This document shows, in pieces, positions 48,453-57,956 of a DNA stretch of 64,000 nucleotides. The number at the start of each line of letters is the position of its first letter. The first letter of the stretch is position 1. The stretch spans positions 1,304,640 to 1,368,639 of the forward strand of contig CM057171.1 in NCBI GenBank assembly GCA_029962745.1. The letters run 5' to 3'. This DNA is from Echinometra lucunter (lineage: Eukaryota > Echinodermata > Echinoidea > Camarodonta > Echinometridae). Under the pieces are notes generated by a model, which was given only the letters and a program-made list of their open reading frames with translations, made no database searches and had not been told where the DNA came from. Position numbers and translations under genes: made by a program.

Positions 48453-50034
48453 AAGCAATAAGGTTAATTTTATGTTGCATTTTCGAAAATCGTATTCATA
48501 ACCAGTCCGATTAATTATTGAGCTTCAAACTTTGCTGAAACCAAAGGTAGAATATCAGGAATAAACTACGTTTGCATACTTTAGTATACCTCTTTTTTGT
48601 TTTTGTTTGATTAAATAGTTTATATTCATCATGAATTAGCTTTACGAAATTGTAAAATTGATGAAAACATGCAAGCAATGGAGAAAATGCATATACTTGC
48701 CGATTTTGTTTTGTTTTGTGTTTTTGAAATAATGATCAATATCATGATCGCAATTTTGATGTTAACGGTATGTACAATTACAATTAAAAACATGAATATG
48801 ATGAATGAATTTATAATTTTTGTCTACAGTTATTTTGCCTCAATTCATAATACATAATTTTCTATTGTTTCTTTTTCGTTTGCATGTGCATAATGCTTGA
48901 CCAATACTGGAATAATAACAAATTGTGCTTTCATGTCTGTTGACCTATATAATAAAAATACTATGCTATATTATGTGCCAAATAAAATCATGATTGAAGA
49001 GACAAACAAATTGCACAGTGAGTTTGGGCAATTTTTATGTTTAGCCGTGAATACTTTAAAAAATATCAGTTAGCCCTGCCCCACCTTCTCCCGTTTCAAG
49101 TGTAGCGAGGGATAGAGTAGACTTATCCCCCCCCCCATCCCCTTATAAAGGCCGAGTAAAATATGAATACATAATCTTGCAGCGGGTCTGCAGCACAACT
49201 GTTCCCCCACATTCTTTTCCCTGTCATATTACCCCTCCTCTACCCCCCCCCCTTAGCTCTTTTGCTTCACATCCTCGCGGGGAATATCGAAGAGAGTGAA
49301 TATAGAATTATAAGCACCTCACCCCATCACTATACTGCTAGAGTTTGCCTCTGTTTTATTTTATGCTATTTTATTTATTTATTTTTTTTGCTTGGGGGGG
49401 GGGGGGCTCTTCAAAAACATATAAAATTGCATTTGATTACTGAACAAGGAAATTATACTTGCACTATATTATCAATCGTTACAGTATACAAATCCAAAAA
49501 TGAAAAACCGCTTTTCCACGTTTCTCTCATCTCCTCTCCCTTTTTCTTTCTTTCTATCCCCCTTTCTTTCTCTGTCTATCTCTCTCTCTCTCTCTCCCTC
49601 TTTCTCTATCTCTTACTTTCTCTCTCATATACTGAGTCTAAAGGCGTCCGTCCTAGCCTGGCAAGCTTAATTTAATCGTTGTCTTTCGAAAAAGTTTGCG
49701 CCAAACGTTTGCATATAATTTTTACCATCTACACGGAGTGAAATTATGTTGCAGAAATTCGTAGTTGGATTTTATAATTGCAATAATTTATTAAGGAAGC
49801 CTTTTATATAAACAAAGAAAGCTCGACTAACATATTCCTGTTTCACATAGAGACTCTATACATACATACTTTTAAAGTGATTACACAATGGTAAACAAAT
49901 TTTTTATATATGATCGAGAATAGAATTCTAAGAAGAATAACATTAAAAATTTTATGATTTTCAATCGAAATCAATGCATTTTGGCTAATTTTCTCATAAA
50001 AAGTCAAGAGTTGACCAAAAAAAAACTGAGTATG

Positions 50035-50167
50035 AGGTATGACGTAAAAGTGGGTACCCAGTTTCGCGCATTGCAGTTGTGCTGCGCGTTAGACTTCACA
50101 ATATGTATTATACCTTGCGCGCATTTTGCTAAAGTGCGCGACAAGGTACCCACTTTGACGTCATTTT
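50035..50167. mobile_element. Small foldback (GACGTAAAAGTGGGTACC)
   Basis: GACGTAAAAGTGGGTACCCAG (start) pairs with GGTACCCACTTTGACGTC (end), with inner GCGCATT...GCGCGC matches. A further direct copy of the left end begins at 50169. Confidence 0.65.
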
Positions 50168-50588
50168 GACGTAAAAGTGGGTACCCAGTTGAAACTGGGT
50201 CACAGCTGAGGGGTCAAAAATATCCTGAAACCTTACCACATTTGGGGGTTTCCTTGGCAACACGACTTTTTAAAAAACTTTAGGCAGATGATTTTCTGCT
50301 AATAAAATCATGCTCTTTTAAATGAGCTAACATTGTTTCAGCAATGGGTACCCCCTAGATAATTTTCTCACCATCCAAGTTACGTGACTGTATTCTGCTC
50401 TCTGTGTACGTTATATCATGGTAGGGTCCATGGTTATATACAGCATATTAGAAATTAACTCAGTGCGCATTGGCTTTATTGTTTGATATATAGACACACG
50501 TATTATGATGTTTTGGTAGTAAGTAATTTATTCCCCCTTTTTAACGTACATTGCGGTGGCTTGTAACATGAGACACAGGGCTTTTTTT

Positions 50589-51003
50589 TTAACCCATTCG
50601 TGACAGAAATTATTTTAAAGCCTGATTTGATCAGCTTTTATTCTTCAAATTGGCAACACCAACATTTTTTTCTTTTAATGCCACAATTTTCTTATTAAAT
50701 GTCATGTATCTGAAATAAATATAAATTGACAGAAAGTATGATGAGAAGTCAAAAAGTTGCCAATTTGCAGGGAAAAACTGTGATTTTAAACTTTCCATCG
50801 CATTGCCAATTTAAGGATTTTAATGCTTATTTTCCTTTGAAAATTTTTCAGCATCAAACAACAAATATTGATGCAACCAAAATGGGCACAGTAAGTGTTT
50901 TTTGCTCTTTCTGCTCATGTATTTGATATGATTTTTAGTGCTCTGCATCAAAAGTTATTAAACCAAACCACATAATGTGGACCCTCTGTCACGAATGGGT
51001 TAA
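50589..51003 (-). mobile_element. TTAA-flanked piggyBac-type MITE, minus orientation
   Basis: Full-length family member between DHDH-A and DHDH-B. TTAA lies at 50589-50592 and 51000-51003, with AACCCATTCGTGACAG and CTGTCACGAATGGGTT at the ends. Reverse-complement order of the same internal blocks as the copies at 28423 and 44595. Confidence 0.87.
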
Positions 51004-51700
51004 AGTGTGTGTATGGGGGGGGGGGGGGGATATTGGGCGGATCATGCTAATGAGAATCTTATCTTTTACAACATAAGCATTATGAAACGTATCTACACAA
51101 ACTAATGAGAGGGAAGCTGCAACCCCCAGCCCAAGCCCTCTACTCTGCGACTCATTTTAAATCCTAGTTCACATAGGTCTCTGCCGCGGAAAAGAAAGAC
51201 CTCCGAGAAAAAAAAAGACAACAAACTAATAAAAACGAAACTAGACTTTAAAAAAAGAATAAATGAATAAATAGATAGAAAACGAAATAAAAACACGAAC
51301 AGTAAGCTTTGTAAACTTAAAACATTCTGAGTGAATGGGTACATGCTCAGGAATCTTTGTTCATAAAAATGAGGTTACGAATTGTAAGAATTGTAAGCAA
51401 TTAATCATTTATATGAAGTTTATGTGTGGTTTATATGTAGCCCAATGAACAGATGAAATATCTGCGTAATTCATCTGTGAACATTATCGTGTCTATCCTT
51501 GAGTCTTACATGACTGTGAGCAGTGGCGGCAATTTTTTTTGTAACGAGTGGGGGGGGGGGGGGGACGGAAACGCGGAAGGTCTCCGCCGAAAATTTGTTT
51601 CAAGAAGCGAGAGGGGGATGATCGTTATTATGCGAGCGAGCTAAAAATAACCACAAAAGATAACGAAAGAAGCCTGATTTTGCCATCAAAATGCATTCTG

Positions 51701-51969
51701 CCCTGCTGGAAAGATCACAGTGTCACACAGTGTGTTCACAGTGTGTTCACATAGTGGACTATGTGAAGATGTAATTCACGCTGTTAAAACGCTCAAATTT
51801 AAAAGTGTGAATATGATTTCACACTGTGGACACCTCCACAATGTGAGTGTTCACAGTGTTTTCACATAGTGGACTCTGTGAATATGAGATTCACAATGTT
51901 AAAATGCTCAAATTTAACAGTGTGAAGATAATTTCAAATTGTATTCACAGTGTGTTCTTTCCAGCAGGG
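51701..51969. mobile_element. MITE with CCCTGCTGGAAAG termini
   Basis: Exact inverted termini CCCTGCTGGAAAG and CTTTCCAGCAGGG. The interior is two diverged copies of a unit with GTTCACAGTGT, CACATAGTGGACT, GATTCACA and ATGCTCAAATTTAA. Noncoding. Confidence 0.75.
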
Positions 51970-52093
51970 TAGGCCTATAAAATATTTAAGTGGTTGGCTG
52001 ATGCTTCCCTCCCCCTCCCCGCGATAGCAATGCCTCTTTAATCATGTTTTTGCATGAACCGTTTCTACTCTACTCTTTGTACCAGTGTACCAG

Positions 52094-52313
52094 AGGAGGC
52101 GCTGTGGCTCAGGGGTAGAGCAGTGGTCTCGTAACCGGGTGTACCCGGGTTCGAAACCAAGTGGGTGCGCTAATGCCAATTGGGGGTAAGGTATTAATCC
52201 TCATTTACCAAGTCCTTCGGAGGGGACACAAAGCCGTCGGTCCCCTGGTTGCTTACTAACAAGCATATACATGCTTTCTTAGCAGTCAGGTAAATTAACC
52301 AACCATTTAATCC
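52094..52313 (+). mobile_element. tRNA-derived SINE
   Basis: Head with box A GTGGCTCAGGGGTAGAGC and box B GGGTTCGAAAC, then a body with ATTAATCCTCA, GTCCTTCGGAGGGGAC and CATGCTTTCTTAGCA, and an AACCAACC tail. The same body order is found in reverse orientation at 62853-63068, which defines the family. Confidence 0.8.
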
Positions 52314-52612
52314 AGGCCGTACAGCTTAAAGAAAAAGAAATGTTACTGTTCATGTCGAAATAGCCCCTAATATCATGTTTTGAATGGTATCTGACTTTTA
52401 TGTATACTGCATATCAAGCTGAACATTTTTTTTTTTTTTTGCTCGCTCTAACATTGAATTTTTCTACAGTACAAACTTTATCGTATAACCTTTTGCTCCA
52501 TACTCTTGTTCTGAAATATACTATTTTTAGGTTCGTTTTTAAAGCTAAGGGTAAATGTAACTGGGTCCAGAATAGCGAATAGTAAAGTAGTATTAACGGA
52601 AGGGTCCCGGTT

Positions 52613-54543
52613 TCACGGGCTTTCTGCATCGTTCCATGTCACTCGTAAGTCTCGTCTGGCGTGTTCTAGAAGTCTTGACATGAGCTGAGTGGACTTCCAA
52701 CTCATCAACGGATGCTCCTTCATATCTAGAAAAGTAGACAAGGACAAAAGTTAAAAACTATTGGGAAGAAGAATATACGTAGTGATTGAGGATAAAGAAT
52801 ATAGAAAGGAATATGAGGAAGCAGAACCGTATACCAAAAACAGAAGAGCAGTGAAAAAAAAACCCAAACAAACAAACAAAAAACAGATCAAGTGGCAGGT
52901 CCCACTTTGTGCTATTCTTTTTAAGCTCAGGCAAAATATTTGATGGCGAAATCACCAAAAACCGTAGATATCCGATACTTTTCCCGATTGTTTGTTTCTG
53001 TTCTTTTTTTCCTATCAGAAAATGATTCTTTAGCAAGAAAAAGAAAATACCCATCATTGTCCTATCCTCAGAGGGTTAACAACAGTCAAGCTCTAGTGAC
53101 AGCTCCTGCCCCATAAAACATAGCCGACCATTCCTTGCTGGAATTAAAGTCATAGAATTATTGAGATAGATTAGGTCATCGAAGTTAGCCCCAGTTGATT
53201 GCAACCGGTCATGAATAGGCAAAAAGCTATGTGCGATGCATGCACGCATGTTTGTTTGTTTTTGTTTGTTTGTTATTCGTTATTTAGTTTTTATCAGTCA
53301 GGCGTATTCCATGCAGTTACAAATATAATATCAAACACAATACTTGTGAATACAAACCTCTAGCAATCGCCTGTCTGGCAGCTTCAGCCTCGTAGAACAT
53401 AGCCGACCATTCCTTGCCGAATTTGAAAGTCTGATCAGAGAAGGGATGTGTAAACTCAAAGAAGGTCGATTCTCCATCTTGGTTGATCCATTCAAAGCTT
53501 GCTGGATGCCACAAATTATTGGGAATCTATCAAGGCACATCACAGACAGTTATACATGTAGTTAGTTGAGGGCGTATCATTCAGAAAAAAGGATGGTCAC
53601 TATAATTATTAAAATTCTACTACTACCACTACTACTATTATCTGCGAATGTTTGAATACAGTCTTATTCCATGGTAGCCTCATCAATCGCACCGAGATGG
53701 CCGATACGAGATCGAAAACAGATCGAACAAACGATTATGCCCCTGTGGCCAGGAATAATTTGGGAGTTAAATGTGCCGGTTTGGCGGGTCATGCAATCTT
53801 ATTATTAGCATTGCTAGCCCAGTTACTATGTTAAGAAGCTTCAGCATTCAACAGTTCAAGATTTTTCTTCTTAACAGGATGTCCATTGGCTTCACTTGGA
53901 TGGAGAGTGGTAAATAGAGAACACGTCTTGCCCAAGGATACTACTTCTGTTGCGGGACTTGAAACGCGAACGCATAGTCTGGTGATATCAACTAGAACCT
54001 CTACAGATTATCCCCCAAAGCCCAAAGACGTTATTCACAACTTTACCCTTATTCGTCCTTTTGTCCCAACGATTGTGACGTCATTTTGATAATCAGCCTT
54101 GGTGGTACAAGTCAGCGTGGCCATAGCACCACCGAGATAGAGCATGGTCGTAGTGTATGTCTCATCAACACCTATGAAAGGAATTAAATGATTTTAAAAA
54201 TGTGTCACTTTATACCAGTCAAAACTAATGTAATTAAAATATTTTAAGATGACATGTAAGAGTAATAATGAAAGAGACCGCCTCACTGCCCAAATCTGAA
54301 GTGCTTTGTACCTGATTATTAGTAATTAGAATTGCAAAGTTTTCTAGGGAAGGGGGAGTCTGAAGCCCACATACCGGAATACCCGATTCAAATGTTCGCT
54401 GTCGTTACTGAGTGAAGTATGCCGGTGAAAAAAATATTTTGATTCTATGGCATATCCGAAAATGATGGGAGTCTTTGAAAATACACAACGCTAAGTACAA
54501 AAAGATTAGAGGGAGGGAGAGGGAGGAGGAGGAGGAGGAGGAG

Positions 54544-54593
<50 letters not shown>

Positions 54594-56206
54594 AAAAGGA
54601 GACTTATTAAAGCGGTTGAAACCGGTTTGAAGCAGTACACACCATCAGCGTTAAGGAAGCCATGAGTGTATGACGAGACAGGAGCTCTACCGAATACCAT
54701 GTTAGCCCAGTAGATCAAGTAACCACCAAGATCATACAGGCCACCTCCTCCAAGATCTAGGGTAAACATAGAAAATGATCAGACAATCATTACCATGGTC
54801 AATTCATTCGAATTCTATATGGCATTGTTTGGATGAGACATGAGCTCTATATCAAACACCGTAATGGCCCAGTAAACCAGGGAGCATGCAAGAGCACCCC
54901 TCTTCCAAGATCTACGACTTTCCCGAAAAAAATATATATATTGCGACAAGTATTTCTCCTTTTGATATTCATATTTCTCATACCCTTTTTGAAGATGCGT
55001 TCTACATGTGCAATGTTCTGACCATAGTGTGCCATGAGAGCTCTGACGTCACCAAGTTGCCCGGATGTAATGATTTCCCGGATTTTCTCGCATGCTGGAA
55101 AGAACGCCGTCCACATAGCCTGGAATAAACATGAAAAGATTATAGTTTTCTGAACTTAACACTTTAAAAAATGTTCAGCTCTTTTAAATTTAAAATCAAC
55201 CTTGAAAAGTCTGTGTTTTCATAAGTTCTTGTCTTCTAGTCTTCATGAGCATCCTGCAATCGAATCGCTTTTCGTTCAAGTTCAAGTTCAAGTTCAAGTT
55301 CAAGTTTATTCCACTCATAAAAAGTTGATGTACAACATTATTAATACATATACATTTTACAACCATAAAAAGACATAGAAAAACACACTAAAAAGGAAAT
55401 CATTATACAACAACATATGTAATAGGAGTATACACTAATTAATTTCTGAGCGGAGGAGCCAGCAAAAGCAAAATGCTTGTCGAGGCTGGCTCCTGTATTA
55501 AATAAAAGTATAATGCAAAAAGAAAGATAGAATGAAAACATTAATAATAGAAACAAAGAGGGGGAATGGGAAAATAGCATGCCAGAGATGAGATGCATTT
55601 CAGGAGTTTATTAAAAAAAGTTTGTATTTTTTCTTAAATGATGCAAGCGAGGGTGAATTTCTAATGTGAATTGGGATGGAATGCCAAAGTTTGGGTCCAT
55701 ATAAATTGAGAGATTGTCTAGAAATCTTGAACTTTAAACGTTGTAAGTTCAACAAATAGTAGGAAAATACTGTAGGGTTAAAGGTAGCCGAAAATCATTT
55801 TTCTAGATATACGAAATATCTGTCATAAAACCTTTATTCTATACAATATATTTTGTCAGGTTGCTTATTTTTCTTTTGCCAAGCTGACTTAAGGATTTCT
55901 TTACTTCACAGGTATCAATCATGATACAAGGAAAATTCATTTCACACCCTGCCCTTGCTGTCTGTGTTCCCGAAAGGACTGATGCTGGATGTTTTTTCAC
56001 TAGACAGAAAAATAATAGAAATTAAATAACCACAGAGCCCACCTCCATGAAGAAGACATCATTTTGCTTTGCCGTTTTGAGGATCTCCTGAGTATCTCTT
56101 ACTGTTAGTGCTACTGGTTTCTCACATAACACGTGTTTCTTATGCTCCATGAAAAGCTGGCAGTGTTTACGGTGTTGGGTGTTAATCGACGCGACGTAGA
56201 CAATGT
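52613..56206 (-). CDS. Dihydrodiol dehydrogenase-like copy B (exons 2-7; first exon not in assembled sequence)
   Basis: Minus-strand paralogue of copy A. Exons: 56206-56043, 55119-54984, 54756-54643, 54171-54047, 53526-53358, 52725-52613 (stop). The first four have exactly the lengths of copy A exons 2-5. His79, Lys97 (CEKP), Asp176 and Tyr180 are retained (A numbering), so it could be active. It is the most diverged copy: exon 6 is one codon shorter, and the protein ends six residues earlier after WNDAESP. Intron 3 uses GTATGAG at the site where copy A has a GC donor. No exon-1-like sequence is visible between 56207 and 56670, so it should lie in or beyond the N gap, or the gene is 5'-truncated. 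Substrate unknown. Confidence 0.85.
53101..53150 (-). pseudogene. Partial duplicate of DHDH-B exon 6 in the last intron
   Basis: About 50 bases closely match exon 6 at 53381-53431, including an uninterrupted identical run of about 21 bases covering KEWSAMF codons. No clear splice borders surround it and only a third of the exon is present, so it looks like an exon remnant. Confidence 0.7.
54524..54595 (+). repeat. (GGA)n(GA)n microsatellite in DHDH-B intron 4
   Basis: GGAGGAGGA units merge into GA units. On the coding strand it is a pyrimidine tract shortly downstream of the exon 4 donor (54643). Confidence 0.9.
55275..55790 (-). mobile_element. 5'-truncated LINE in DHDH-B intron 2
   Basis: On the minus strand a frame of about 60 codons (about 55780-55603) ends in a reverse-transcriptase C-terminal block: YGPKLWHSIPIHIR, then LASFKKKYKLF, then a stop. 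A 3' UTR follows, running to a tail of AACTTG repeats (plus strand CAAGTT, 55275-55306). This is a different LINE family from the one inside the LTR element. It is inserted in the same orientation as DHDH-B. Confidence 0.75.
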
Positions 56207-56670
56207 CTACAAACATGCAGGTTAAGAAGAAATAATGCAGATAAAATTTTAGATCACTTCAATTCAGTTCAATTCAAATAGACAATTATTTTCTTCTCTT
56301 GATTTGATAAGGTTTTATGATTTTTTTTTCAAATAGTACAATAATGCATGCAGTAACATTGGAAGCACATGAAAGACGCAGGGAAATGGGGATGAAAGGG
56401 GAAATCTCCCCTCTACCTCCACTCGAGATGGATATTGGATATTTTGTGAGCAAAACTTTCCGTCGGTGTGGAATTTTAAAACTATTGATTTCACTCACTT
56501 TTCCTTCACGACCTCCTCCCACCTTCTCATACGAAAGATAAAAACCTCATATCCATTGTCAGTGGCATGAGGGGCATACGACAGGACAGAGGGGGAAGAG
56601 AGAGGGGAAGAGAGAGAGAGAGAGGAAGGGGGGGGGGGGTTGGGCGGGGCCGGGGGAGGCAACTTCAAGA

Positions 56671-57170
56671 NNNNNNNNNNNNNNNNNNNNNNNNNNNNNN
56701 NNNNNNNNNNNNNNNNNNNNNNNNNNNNNNNNNNNNNNNNNNNNNNNNNNNNNNNNNNNNNNNNNNNNNNNNNNNNNNNNNNNNNNNNNNNNNNNNNNNN
56801 NNNNNNNNNNNNNNNNNNNNNNNNNNNNNNNNNNNNNNNNNNNNNNNNNNNNNNNNNNNNNNNNNNNNNNNNNNNNNNNNNNNNNNNNNNNNNNNNNNNN
56901 NNNNNNNNNNNNNNNNNNNNNNNNNNNNNNNNNNNNNNNNNNNNNNNNNNNNNNNNNNNNNNNNNNNNNNNNNNNNNNNNNNNNNNNNNNNNNNNNNNNN
57001 NNNNNNNNNNNNNNNNNNNNNNNNNNNNNNNNNNNNNNNNNNNNNNNNNNNNNNNNNNNNNNNNNNNNNNNNNNNNNNNNNNNNNNNNNNNNNNNNNNNN
57101 NNNNNNNNNNNNNNNNNNNNNNNNNNNNNNNNNNNNNNNNNNNNNNNNNNNNNNNNNNNNNNNNNNNNNN
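56671..57170. other. Assembly gap of exactly 500 N
   Basis: A round 500-base run is a placeholder, so the true distance is unknown. It lies between the divergent 5' ends of copies B and C. The missing exon 1 of B and exons 1-3 of C would be expected here. A G-rich purine run (56590-56660) borders it on the left. Confidence 0.98.
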
Positions 57171-57640
57171 ATTTTGAAAAACAAGTAGAGAAAGATACCT
57201 TTCTGTGAGGGATATCGCTGAGTTTTACTTTAATGAGTTTGTCTCTCATTCATATTCGAATGTCAGATGTCGAGGTTTCTTTGATTTTGAAGTTTATTTC
57301 AGTATGTTTAGCCTAAATCTTCATCAAAACATAATCATCATTCTCAGGGGCCGACTAGGATAGAAATTCGGTTTTGGAACTCCAGAATATGACCCCCCCC
57401 CCCCCCCCCCCCCCCCCTCATCATATATCAATGACGACCCTCAGACAACATATCGACCACCAAGAAAGCCAACATCTGAACATAGCATGCGGCCAGCTGG
57501 GAAAACTACTCAAACTCCTCATGGTAAGCACTTCTGAGGCGACTAAAGTGAGGGGTAAAAATAATCATATCTGAGAAGTTAAGACTAGAAATGAATCCGG
57601 GTATAAATGTATAAAGTGCACATATTGCCTCTTCAACTGC

Positions 57641-57726
57641 TCGTGGTGCAGTGGTTAAAGCCACTGTCAGAGCTCGATATATTACTAGTCATGCTAGTCA
57701 AGGGTTTGAATCCCCATGACGCTGGC
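57641..57726 (+). repeat. tRNA-like SINE head upstream of DHDH-C exon 4
   Basis: Box A TGGTGCAGTGGTTAAAG and box B GGTTTGAATCC, with a long variable part between them as in Leu/Ser-type tRNAs. The ends do not pair convincingly, so it is most likely a tRNA-derived repeat. Confidence 0.45.
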
Positions 57727-57956
57727 AATTTTTTTGTCGTTATGAAATTGATGACAATGGCGTTTATTCCGTTGACAAAATAGTTAAAGTATGATAGATA
57801 TTCTTCAATCAGGTCGCTGATAGAAGAACTTCGTTGTCACCCTTACTTCACAGTCGCCTCAAAAGTGCCTGCCACTCCTCATCCGCCCTTGATAATTTCT
57901 AATGAGAGAGTGTCACAGTATGATTTGTTTGGGTTGTTTTTTCACTGTTGAAATAG

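Larger units (their letters stand above)
47470..52612. other. Intergenic region between convergent DHDH-A and DHDH-B
   Basis: Both genes end toward this region. It holds MITEs at 47837-47947, 48067-48205, 48229-48452, 50035-50167, 50589-51003 and 51701-51969, a SINE at 52094-52313, and G or C homopolymer runs (49130, 49395, 51016, 51552). 48460-49120 and 49680-50030 are AT-rich with nothing recognisable. No gene is seen. Confidence 0.65.

Noticed and set aside
56495..57249. Long frames across the N gap on both strands
   Set aside because: They exist only because N codons are read as unknown residues.
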